The position numbers and the translations under genes are program-made. A DNA stretch of 13,995 bases, taken from assembly GCA_964370605.1 (NCBI GenBank), contig CAYJJX010000036.1, positions 1 through 13,995 on the forward strand, written 5' to 3'. The notes beneath the pieces are model-generated. The model saw only the letters and a list, made by a program, of their open reading frames with translations, ran no database searches and had not been told where the DNA came from. This DNA comes from CAYJBH01 sp964370605 (lineage in GTDB: Bacteria; Bacillota; Clostridia; Oscillospirales; Ruminococcaceae). Below are positions 1 through 6,052 of the stretch, piece after piece (position 1 is the stretch's first letter; each line of letters begins with the position of its first letter).

Positions 1-606
1 GTCAGTTTTTCCGCCGGTTACCTCAACTGTAACGTTATTAATTGTTAGGCTGCCACAGGAAATTCCATCTCTTCCTCTAACGGCATTTGATGTTCCGCCG
101 GTTGCCATTATGGTAGCTGTTTCAATAGTTAAAGCTTTATCAGCCATTTCGGTTGAATCTGAACTTGCGCCAATATAAATTCCGTCTTGTATTTCTCCTC
201 CGCTTACCGTTAGGGTATCAGCCCTGCTTGTGCCTTGGATTTTAGTATCTCCCGTTACATGAAGCGCACCGTTCACGCCGCTTACGACGCTGCTGGAACT
301 AGTGTTAATAGAGTTTGTTCCTTTAAGAATTATCGTTATGTTACCCTCTATTTTGACATAGTTTGTTATTGTTGCGTTTGTGAGGGTTAGGGTGTCTCCA
401 CCATCCCAATGAACCGTGCCGGCGGTTAAGCCTGATACTGAATTTCCAGATGTTCCATATGTAGTATTAGCGTTAAGTGGACTTCCCCCAATAGATATAT
501 TTGTAGCCGCAAACACCTTTGGCGACAACGCAATTATAGCAACCGCCATAACCGCAAAAAACGCAAACACCGTTATCACATTCCTTAATTTCAATAGTTG
601 TTTCAT
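1..606 (-). CDS. Secreted repetitive beta-strand (beta-solenoid-like) surface protein, 3' end outside the window
   Basis: The ATG lies at 606-604, preceded on the minus strand by a good Shine-Dalgarno (GGGAGGAA) about 5 nt upstream. The frame stays open for 202 codons to the window edge, so only the N-terminus is present. Residues 1-33 form a classical signal peptide: positive start (MKQLLKLR), hydrophobic core to about residue 27, and an AxA-like cleavage site near KVFA-A. The mature part is rich in Thr, Ser, Gly, Asn and Val, with short alternating strand-turn units such as LTLTNATI, ALHVTGDTKI, TLTVSGGEI and LTINNVTVEVTGG. This is the pattern of a right-handed beta-helix or similar extracellular domain. 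It resembles proteins annotated in Clostridia as carbohydrate-binding-domain or Cthe_2159-like, but that assignment is weak. No catalytic motif is visible. It is probably an exported surface or matrix protein. Confidence 0.8.
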   Translation of the reverse strand, partial: MKQLLKLRNVITVFAFFAVMAVAIIALSPKVFAATNISIGGSPLNANTTYGTSGNSVSGLTAGTVHWDGGDTLTLTNATITNYVKIEGNITIILKGTNSINTSSSSVVSGVNGALHVTGDTKIQGTSRADTLTVSGGEIQDGIYIGASSDSTEMADKALTIETATIMATGGTSNAVRGRDGISCGSLTINNVTVEVTGGKTD

Positions 607-657
607 GTTTCCTCCCACAAATTTTAAACCAATTATCAATATCGCTTTTTGTTGTCT

Positions 658-686
658 ATTTTATCATAAAACACACATTTTTACAA
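658..686 (-). promoter_or_regulatory. Promoter of the secreted-protein gene
   Basis: On the minus strand, TTGTAA (686-681) and TAAAAT (663-658) are separated by 17 bp. The start codon lies about 50 nt downstream. The -35 box and most of the spacer lie inside the 16-bp inverted repeat at 668-709. Confidence 0.5.
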
Positions 687-709
687 CATAAAATAAAAAT
701 GTGTGTTTT
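668..709. repeat. Perfect 16-bp inverted repeat (hairpin or operator) over a promoter
   Basis: AAAACACACATTTTTA (668-683) and its exact complement (694-709) are separated by 10 bp. In either direction the transcript would form an AT-rich 16-bp hairpin ending in UUUU. It sits between tRNA-Ser and the secreted-protein gene, so it could be a back-up terminator. It also covers the -35 and spacer of the predicted promoter of the downstream gene, so an operator role is equally possible. Confidence 0.6.
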
Positions 710-741
710 GGGCAGGCGTTTTTTCCACACTCCTATTTTGT

Positions 742-824
742 AAAAAAAATACACCAAAATGTCCTCTAAAGCCTGTGATACTGCGAATTTTCACTCGCCC
801 CTCACAATGGAAGCATTTTGGTGT
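742..824 (-). terminator. Structured, U-tailed terminator-like element after tRNA-Ser
   Basis: Reading the minus strand, an 11-bp perfect stem ACACCAAAATG (824-814) / CATTTTGGTGT (761-751) encloses about 52 nt and is followed by eight consecutive T (749-742). Inside the loop are nested shorter stems, TGTGA/TCACA and GCGA/TCGC. It begins 8 nt after the encoded CCA of the tRNA. Stem plus U-run marks it as an intrinsic terminator. The long internal structure is unusual and could instead be a small structured RNA or a minimobile repeat. Confidence 0.6.
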
Positions 825-832
825 TTGCTATT

Positions 833-919
833 TGGCGGAGGAGGAGGGATTCGAACCCCCGTGCCTCTCGGCTAACGGTTTTCAAGACCGCCTCGTTATG
901 ACCACTTCGATACTCCTCC
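833..919 (-). tRNA. tRNA-Ser (anticodon UGA)
   Basis: The minus strand folds as a class II tRNA. The acceptor stem is GGAGGAG (919-913) with CTCCTCC, then discriminator G and a genome-encoded CCA (835-833). The D arm has TCG/CGA. The anticodon loop CTTGAAA gives UGA (plus-strand TCA at 882-884). There is a long variable arm with a GCC/GGC stem, and the T loop is TTCGAAT. The 87-nt length and long variable arm fit tRNA-Ser, reading UCA and other UCN codons. Confidence 0.97.
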
Positions 920-933
920 GTATCAACTTGATA

Positions 934-962
934 ATTTTACACCATTTTTACTCAAAAATCAA
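934..962 (-). promoter_or_regulatory. Promoter of tRNA-Ser
   Basis: On the minus strand, TTGATT (962-957) and TAAAAT (939-934) are exactly 17 bp apart, placing the start of transcription a few bases before the tRNA 5' end at 919. Confidence 0.65.
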
Positions 963-1055
963 TACTTTTTAGAAAAAACTTTCGTTTCTGCAATACTTTT
1001 CTTCCAGCCTCTTCACTACCCACACATTTTTCACAAAAAAAACAATAAATATATA

Positions 1056-1084
1056 TGGATTTTAGTCAACAACACTGATATAAT
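1056..1084 (+). promoter_or_regulatory. Extended -10 promoter of msrAB
   Basis: A perfect TATAAT (1079-1084) is preceded by TG one base upstream (1076-1077), forming an extended -10. The -35 region TGGATT at 17-bp spacing is poor, which an extended -10 can compensate for. The start codon lies about 50 bp downstream. Confidence 0.6.
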
Positions 1085-1138
1085 GCAGATGAAGGCAGAG
1101 CACTATTAAAAGCTTTGCGGAAAGGAACGGTAAGCATT

Positions 1139-2248
1139 ATGTTTAGATCAAAGTTATTTAGATCCCTTACAGTAGGGGTGTTATCTGCCGGATTACTGGT
1201 CGGCTGCTCATCCAGTAATCAATCAGAGCAGATAGAAGTAGGACACACCGATATAGAAATACAGGAGGTTGCAATGGATATTGAAGCTCTAAAGGCTGAA
1301 AAAAATCTCAGCACGATTTATCTGGCCGGAGGATGTTTTTGGGGAGTCGAAGAATATATGTCTCGCATAGCAGGTGTTTATGATGCCGCCTCGGGATATG
1401 CAAACGGCAAAACCGAAAACCCAACATATGAGGAAGTCATCAGAAACGACACCGGGCACGCAGAAACGGTTCGAGTACTTTATGACCCCGCAACGGTTAC
1501 CCTTGACGAACTATTAACAAAGTTTTTCAAGGTGGTAGACCCAACAACGTTGAATAAACAAGGTAACGATGTCGGCACACAGTATCGCTCCGGACTATTT
1601 TACGAAAATGAAAGTGACAAAGAGATTATCGAGGCACATATCGAGACGCTGTCTTCACAGTATGAAGAAGAAATTGTAGTCGAAGTAGTGCCGCTTGATA
1701 ATTTCTATCTCGCCGAAGAATATCATCAAGACTATCTGAAAAAAAATGTGAACGGATACTGCCATATCGACATGAGCGTTTTGAACGAAACCGAATCAAT
1801 CTCGGCCGACGACTATGTCCTGCCTGATGCGGAAGAGTTGAAAGAACAGCTGACAGCACTCGAATACGATGTAACACAAAATGGCGGCACAGAACGCGCT
1901 TTCACTCACGAATACAACGACAACTACGCTGCAGGTATCTATGTCGATATTACGACCGGAGAACCGCTATTCAATTCAGCGGACAAATATGACTCCGGTA
2001 CAGGTTGGCCAAGCTTTACTAAACCTATCACGGACGATGTCATAGTCTATAAAGAAGATTTTTTATCTGCAAAAGAGGTAAAAAGTCGTGTCGGTGATGC
2101 ACATCTCGGCCATGTTTTTGAAGACGGTCCAAGCGATGATGGCGGGCTGCGATATTGTATCAATGGAGCAGCACTCAAATTCATACCGTATGAAGACATG
2201 AAAAATGAAGGTTACGGCCACCTCCAACATCTTGTGCTAAACGACTAA
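1139..2248 (+). CDS. msrAB: Lipoprotein peptide-methionine (S/R)-sulfoxide reductase MsrA-MsrB fusion
   Basis: This 369-aa extracytoplasmic enzyme repairs oxidised methionine in proteins. MsrA reduces the S-sulfoxide and MsrB the R-sulfoxide. I chose ATG 1139 over an in-frame TTG at 1115 because it opens directly into a lipoprotein signal (MFRSKLF, hydrophobic core, lipobox LVGC with Cys23) and has AAAGGA upstream. The MsrA domain spans about residues 58-215: GCFWG with catalytic Cys66, GYANG, the GTQYRS region, and a C-terminal Cys208 in GYCHID that probably resolves the disulfide. The MsrB domain spans about 240-360: SGTGWPSF, HLGHVF and GLRYCINGAALKF with catalytic Cys340. The zinc-binding CxxC pairs are absent, and the recycling Cys of SGCGWPSF-type enzymes is Thr. 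The protein is anchored to the outer membrane face and probably gets electrons from a membrane thiol carrier not present here. It stands as a single gene. Confidence 0.95.
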   Translation: MFRSKLFRSLTVGVLSAGLLVGCSSSNQSEQIEVGHTDIEIQEVAMDIEALKAEKNLSTIYLAGGCFWGVEEYMSRIAGVYDAASGYANGKTENPTYEEVIRNDTGHAETVRVLYDPATVTLDELLTKFFKVVDPTTLNKQGNDVGTQYRSGLFYENESDKEIIEAHIETLSSQYEEEIVVEVVPLDNFYLAEEYHQDYLKKNVNGYCHIDMSVLNETESISADDYVLPDAEELKEQLTALEYDVTQNGGTERAFTHEYNDNYAAGIYVDITTGEPLFNSADKYDSGTGWPSFTKPITDDVIVYKEDFLSAKEVKSRVGDAHLGHVFEDGPSDDGGLRYCINGAALKFIPYEDMKNEGYGHLQHLVLND

Positions 2249-2275
2249 AAATGCCTAAAAAAACACACCGTTCTA

Positions 2276-2290
2276 TGTGATTATATCACA
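2276..2290. promoter_or_regulatory. CRP/FNR-type palindrome TGTGA-N5-TCACA
   Basis: TGTGATTATATCACA is a perfect palindrome with an odd centre at 2283. The half-sites are identical to the CRP consensus half-site, but the spacer is 5 rather than 6 bp. The centre lies about 41 bp upstream of the start expected from the TATAAT at 2312-2317, which is the class II activator position. The Crp/Fnr protein encoded at 8735-9409 is the obvious candidate to bind it. Confidence 0.55.
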
Positions 2291-2311
2291 GATTTTCCCA
2301 CCGCTTGAAGG

Positions 2312-2317
2312 TATAAT
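2312..2317 (+). promoter_or_regulatory. -10 box of the CoA-disulfide reductase gene, lacking a good -35
   Basis: A perfect TATAAT stands about 32 bp before the start codon. At the -35 distance (about 2289-2294) the sequence is CAGATT, far from TTGACA, and is abutted by the TGTGA/TCACA palindrome. A good -10 with a poor -35 next to a CRP-like site is typical of activator-dependent promoters. Confidence 0.5.
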
Positions 2318-2348
2318 TCAGATAGCATAAAACAAGTGAGGTGTCGTA

Positions 2349-4028
2349 ATGAAGACGGTTATAATCGGAGGCGTGGCCGGAGGCGCATCGGCTGCAGCTC
2401 GATTGCGTCGCCTACGTGAAAAAGACGAGATAATAATTTTAGAACGCGGTGATTATGTTTCATACGCAAACTGCGGACTACCCTATTATATTGGCGGCGT
2501 TATCACACAAAGAAGCGCTTTGATGGTTCAAACCCCTGAAAGTCTTAGAGCGAGACTATCGCTCGACGTACGAGTAAGACAGGATGTTCGAGCCATCGAC
2601 AAAGTAAATAAATCAGTTGAGATTTTTGACATCGACGGCAACCGTAGTTACACAGAGAATTATGACCGGCTGGTGCTTGCCCCTGGTGCTGAGCCGGTCA
2701 TGTTGCCGATTGAAGGTGTGGACGATAATCGAGTTTTTACATTAAGAACCATTTCAGACAGTTATAGAATTGTCGATTTTATCAATAAGACAAAACCGAA
2801 AACCGCTATGATTATCGGTGCCGGATTCATCGGACTTGAAATGGCCGAAAACCTCAGCAGAGTAGGTATTAAAGTAACTATAGCCGAAACAGCAAAACAT
2901 GTTATCGCCGCGCTTGATTACGATGTGGCGGTCAGCGTACATCGTCATCTGCGCCATTCCGGCGTAGAATTGCTACTCAATAATGAAGTCAAGCAATTCA
3001 CGCCAACACCGGACGGGCTTCAAATAAAACTCCGTGAATGCGAACGAACGGTAGACATGGTGCTCATCAGTGTCGGTGTAAAACCGGAAAGTGTCCTTGC
3101 AAAAAAGGCCGGCCTCGAAGTAAACGAGCGTGGTGCTGTGGTCGTAGATAAACACATGTGCACCTCAGATCGCAATATCTATGCTGTAGGTGACGTGGTA
3201 CAGGTCATGGATCTCATTACTGCAAAACCAACCTATGTTCCACTCGCAGGCCCCGCAAACAAGCAAGGTCGGGTCGCCGCAGACAACATCGCTGGATTCT
3301 GCCGAGAATACAAAGGTAGCCAAGGAACCGGTGTTCTCAAACTGTTCGAAATGACTGTAGGGTTAACCGGACTGAATGAAGATACCGTCAAGAATCTTGA
3401 AGTGGACTATGACAAGGTCTTTTTGATGACAAACTCTCACGCGGGATACTACCCCAAGGCAGGCCCGCTGATCATAAAGGTGCTCTTTGAAAAGGTCACC
3501 GGCAGGATTTTGGGCGGACAACTCGTCGGATTTGACGGTGTGGATAAGCGCCTCGATGTTCTCTCCCTCGCAGTTCGTGCCGGACTCACGGCAACCGATC
3601 TTGCGGAACACGAGCATGGCTATTCCCCGCCCTACTCCTCGGCAAAAGATCCGTTAAACATGGTCGGATTCATGATTCAAAATTTGATGGAGGAAAACAT
3701 AAAGCAGTTTCATGTCGCCGATGTTGAAAAACTTTTAGAAGAGGGTGCAGTATTCATTGATGTACGAACCCCTGCCGAATTCGTGGTCGGACACATCGAA
3801 AGCTCTATCAACATTCCGGTAGATGAACTACGCGGACGACTTCATGAAGTGCCTTGTGGAAAACCTCTCTACATATACTGCCAAAGCGGCACTAGAAGCT
3901 ACATTGCCGCAAGGGTATTGTCCGGTAACGGATACGAAGTCAGCCATCTTGCAGGTGGATATCGTCTCTGGTGCTCTATGAAGTCGGACGGACAAAGCGC
4001 CGGTTGTGCAATTATCCGACCTCTCTAA
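2349..4028 (+). CDS. CoA-disulfide reductase / NAD(P)H persulfide-reductase type flavoprotein with C-terminal rhodanese domain
   Basis: This 559-aa cytoplasmic FAD enzyme is of the CoADR-RHD type. Characterised members use NAD(P)H to reduce CoA disulfide or CoA/protein persulfides and polysulfide. The N-terminal FAD-binding motif is VIIGGVAGGASAA (residues 4-16). The active site is SYANCGLPY with the single redox Cys42, as in CoADR rather than a CxxxxC disulfide pair. The NAD-binding fold is IIGAGFIGLEMAENL (about 155-169), and the second FAD motif is IYAVGDV near 277. A dimerisation domain follows. The rhodanese domain spans about residues 455-545, with active-site loop CQSGTRS at Cys511 for carrying a persulfide. 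A Shine-Dalgarno (GAGGTG) lies before ATG 2349. Its role is probably in sulfur or thiol redox balance, in keeping with the msrAB neighbour. Regulation is probably by a CRP-like activator. The exact substrate cannot be told from sequence. Confidence 0.93.
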   Translation: MKTVIIGGVAGGASAAARLRRLREKDEIIILERGDYVSYANCGLPYYIGGVITQRSALMVQTPESLRARLSLDVRVRQDVRAIDKVNKSVEIFDIDGNRSYTENYDRLVLAPGAEPVMLPIEGVDDNRVFTLRTISDSYRIVDFINKTKPKTAMIIGAGFIGLEMAENLSRVGIKVTIAETAKHVIAALDYDVAVSVHRHLRHSGVELLLNNEVKQFTPTPDGLQIKLRECERTVDMVLISVGVKPESVLAKKAGLEVNERGAVVVDKHMCTSDRNIYAVGDVVQVMDLITAKPTYVPLAGPANKQGRVAADNIAGFCREYKGSQGTGVLKLFEMTVGLTGLNEDTVKNLEVDYDKVFLMTNSHAGYYPKAGPLIIKVLFEKVTGRILGGQLVGFDGVDKRLDVLSLAVRAGLTATDLAEHEHGYSPPYSSAKDPLNMVGFMIQNLMEENIKQFHVADVEKLLEEGAVFIDVRTPAEFVVGHIESSINIPVDELRGRLHEVPCGKPLYIYCQSGTRSYIAARVLSGNGYEVSHLAGGYRLWCSMKSDGQSAGCAIIRPL

Positions 4029-4048
4029 AATCACAATTTCATCCTCTT

Positions 4049-4095
4049 AATAAACCGTAGGTCGCCACCCTCCTAGGCGACCGCGGTTTATTTTT
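4049..4095 (+). terminator. Intrinsic terminator after the CoA-disulfide reductase gene
   Basis: The arms 4049-4066 (AATAAACCGTAGGTCGCC) and 4076-4092 (GGCGACCGCGGTTTATT) pair over about 16 bp with one small bulge and a 9-nt loop, followed by TTT. The stem is GC-rich at the top. Confidence 0.85.
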
Positions 4096-4188
4096 ATGCA
4101 AAAGCGTCATGTATCATTCCCAATCAGACGACATTTTTGAAATATGCACACTTTGTCTTTCCGAAACACCGTATCGGTAGACTGTGTT

Positions 4189-4881
4189 CTATTCGGCAAC
4201 GGCAATCCTCGCCGCCTCACATGCGTGTATCACTGCAGTGTCAAAGACAGGAATCTTGACATCTTCTTGGGAGAGCAGCAGGCCAATCTCGGTACACCCT
4301 AATATCACTCCTTCGGCTCCAAAGTTTTGCATTTTTTCAACAATTCCCACATACTTTTCTCTTGAAGAGGCGCTGATTCTACCCAAGCAAAGCTCGTTGT
4401 ATATAACATCATTGACAATCTCAATATCAGCCTGACTTGGAATTATTACTTCAATCCCGTTGTCGATCAACCTCTGTTTATAAAAATCCTGTAGCATTGT
4501 GTACTTTGTGCCGAGCAACCCTACTTTGCAAAATTTCTGGTTTTTTATCGCTTTTGCAGTGGCTTCGGCAATATGTATCATTGGAACGGTAATTTTTTCT
4601 TCTATTTCAGGGGCTACCTTATGCATCGTGTTGGTACACAAAACAATGTAATCGGCACCGGCTTTTTCAAGTCGAAGCGCAATATCAGACAGCAGTTCGG
4701 CGCTTTTGCCCCACTCTCCCCTCGCCTGATACTCTTCAACTTCGGCAAAATCAACACTGTAAAGCAGTATTTTTGCCGAATGCAAACCGCCCAGTAACTG
4801 TTTCACCTGTTCATTGATAAGCTGATAATACGAGGCTGTGCTCTCCCAGCTCATTCCTCCGATCAAACCAACCGTCTTCAT
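4189..4881 (-). CDS. Aspartate/glutamate racemase-family amino-acid racemase
   Basis: This 230-aa cytoplasmic PLP-independent racemase belongs to the Asp/Glu racemase superfamily. It is of the YgeA/aspartate racemase type, starting MKTVGLIGGMSWEST. Two catalytic cysteines sit in the expected places: Cys82 in LCTNTMHK and Cys196 in ILGCTEIGLL. They act as the two acid/base thiols on either side of the alpha carbon. The length is normal for the family. ATG 4881 is preceded by AGGAG at good spacing. The gene is alone on the minus strand with its own promoter, divergent from the dehydrogenase. The substrate may be aspartate, glutamate or a broader set of amino acids; the sequence does not decide. 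Products could serve the cell wall or D-amino-acid release. Confidence 0.9.
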   Translation of the reverse strand: MKTVGLIGGMSWESTASYYQLINEQVKQLLGGLHSAKILLYSVDFAEVEEYQARGEWGKSAELLSDIALRLEKAGADYIVLCTNTMHKVAPEIEEKITVPMIHIAEATAKAIKNQKFCKVGLLGTKYTMLQDFYKQRLIDNGIEVIIPSQADIEIVNDVIYNELCLGRISASSREKYVGIVEKMQNFGAEGVILGCTEIGLLLSQEDVKIPVFDTAVIHACEAARIAVAE

Positions 4882-4973
4882 TCCACACTCCTACATCTTA
4901 CAATTCATATACAAAACATGTGACTGCACCACTACAAAAACACTTTGGGACACAATCTTTTATTTTATGTTAC

Positions 4974-5002
4974 AGTATAACACATATAGCCTTACACTAC
5001 AA
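4974..5002 (-). promoter_or_regulatory. Promoter of the racemase gene
   Basis: On the minus strand, TTGTAG (5002-4997) and TATACT (4979-4974) are exactly 17 bp apart. This leaves a leader of about 85 nt before ATG 4881. The region between this and the divergent promoter at 5114 holds no recognisable gene. Confidence 0.65.
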
Positions 5003-5113
5003 CTTCAGTCAAACAATCTGATTGCAAAGCAATAATTTCGTCATATGGGTATTACATAAAATTCAATTAGCATTTCTGAGCAAAACGAGTTTGCCTCTGT
5101 CTCACCTTTTCGG

Positions 5114-5142
5114 TTGACTTTTTCCGCCTTAAACTTTATAAT
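5114..5142 (+). promoter_or_regulatory. Strong SigA-type promoter of the short-chain dehydrogenase operon
   Basis: TTGACT (5114-5119), a 17-bp spacer and TATAAT (5137-5142) form a near-consensus promoter. Transcription would begin near 5149, leaving a leader of about 144 nt before the start codon at 5293. Confidence 0.8.
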
Positions 5143-5186
5143 ATAAATGTAAATTCAGTGTGTGAAATTACAACATGCTGTACAAA

Positions 5187-5252
5187 AGTTTTATCGACCA
5201 TTCAGCAGCGCAGCATCTGGCGAGTCGTGAGATCATCCTGGTCCATAAAACT
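5187..5252 (+). promoter_or_regulatory. Long hairpin in the 5' leader of the dehydrogenase mRNA, candidate cis-regulatory RNA
   Basis: AGTTTTATCGACCA (5187-5200) pairs with TGGTCCATAAAACT (5239-5252) at 13 of 14 positions, with one C-C mismatch. The stem encloses 38 nt that can form a smaller CGCAG/CTG(G)CG hairpin. It lies wholly inside the untranslated leader, about 40 nt before the start codon. No U-run follows on the plus strand, so it is not a plain terminator. It matches no riboswitch class I recognise. Confidence 0.45.
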
Positions 5253-5292
5253 ACAAAAAACAAACCACACATCGAGAAAGGATTATCATAAT

Positions 5293-6015
5293 ATGAAAAA
5301 ATTAGTAGTTATCACCGGAGCGAGTTCCGGCTTTGGCAAAGAACTGGCAATGCAATTTAGCGCCGACGGATACCCATTGCTTTTACTGGCAAGAAGATTG
5401 GAGCTTTTGGAAGAACTCGGGCTACCGAACACAATCTGCAAAAAGGTTGATGTTTTAGATAAACAGGCATTTGAACAAGCAGTGCGCTCTGCCGAAGAGA
5501 TATATGGCAAAACCGACCTCATCATCAACAATGCCGGTGCCATGTTGCTCGGCAATCTCGAAACTCAGGATGCCGCAGAATGGCAAAGAATGCTTGATGT
5601 CAACGTTACCGGCGTCATGAACGGTATGCAGATAGTCATGAATGACATGAAGGAACGCAAAGGCGGTACTATCATAAATATCGCGTCAATCGCGGGCGTA
5701 AAACCTTTTGGCAACCATGCCGCCTATTGTGCCACAAAATATGGAGTTGTTGGTCTTTCGGAAGTTGCTCGAATAGAAATGTCTGCACACAACGTTAGAG
5801 TAATCAGAATATGCCCCGGCGCTGTCGACACTGAACTTTTGAGTCACACTACCAGCGATGACATCAAGACCGGATACAACGAGTGGAAAGAATCCACCGG
5901 TGTTGGCAGTATCACCGCCGCCGATGTTGCAAAAACAATTAAATTCGCCTATGAAATGCCACAAGGCGTCAATCTGCGTGAAATTCAGATCGCTGACACA
6001 CGCCAAGACAGCTAA
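5293..6015 (+). CDS. NADP-type classical short-chain dehydrogenase/reductase
   Basis: This is a 240-aa Rossmann-fold oxidoreductase. I chose ATG 5293 because it has GAAAGGA upstream and starts directly at the first beta strand (MKKLVVITGASSG). The frame is open further upstream to a GTG at 5158, but that 45-residue extension is not SDR-like and has no ribosome site. The cofactor motif is TGASSGFG (residues 8-15). LARR (32-35) after the second strand suggests NADP(H). NNAG is at 79-82. The catalytic tetrad is Asn104, Ser132, Tyr145 and Lys149 (YCATK), and the PG motif after the sixth strand is present. It resembles the YdfG/hydroxy-acid dehydrogenase branch, but the substrate is unknown. The next gene starts 37 bp later, so co-transcription with the zinc-ribbon and TPM genes is likely. 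Confidence 0.92.
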   Translation: MKKLVVITGASSGFGKELAMQFSADGYPLLLLARRLELLEELGLPNTICKKVDVLDKQAFEQAVRSAEEIYGKTDLIINNAGAMLLGNLETQDAAEWQRMLDVNVTGVMNGMQIVMNDMKERKGGTIINIASIAGVKPFGNHAAYCATKYGVVGLSEVARIEMSAHNVRVIRICPGAVDTELLSHTTSDDIKTGYNEWKESTGVGSITAADVAKTIKFAYEMPQGVNLREIQIADTRQDS

Positions 6016-6052
6016 CACTCACTTTTATTGTTTTTAAAGAAAGGCTTACCAT

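Noticed and set aside
416..691. Plus-strand open frame opposite the secreted-protein gene
   Set aside because: It is antisense to the signal peptide and mature start of the minus-strand gene, which has a clear ribosome site and protein-like sequence.
703..972. Plus-strand open frame across the tRNA
   Set aside because: It overlaps tRNA-Ser and its terminator, and has no ribosome site and no protein-like composition.
1115..1138. TTG start for msrAB eight codons upstream
   Set aside because: The ATG at 1139 opens directly into a well-formed lipoprotein signal and follows AAAGGA.
4155..4182. Inverted repeat GTCT..CCGA / TCGG.AGAC downstream of the racemase gene, as a terminator
   Set aside because: The stem is short with a bulge and has no U-run on the minus strand.
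5158..5292. In-frame 45-residue N-terminal extension of the short-chain dehydrogenase from a GTG
   Set aside because: It has no ribosome site and no SDR-like sequence, and it overlaps the leader hairpin; ATG 5293 has GAAAGGA and begins exactly at the Rossmann fold.
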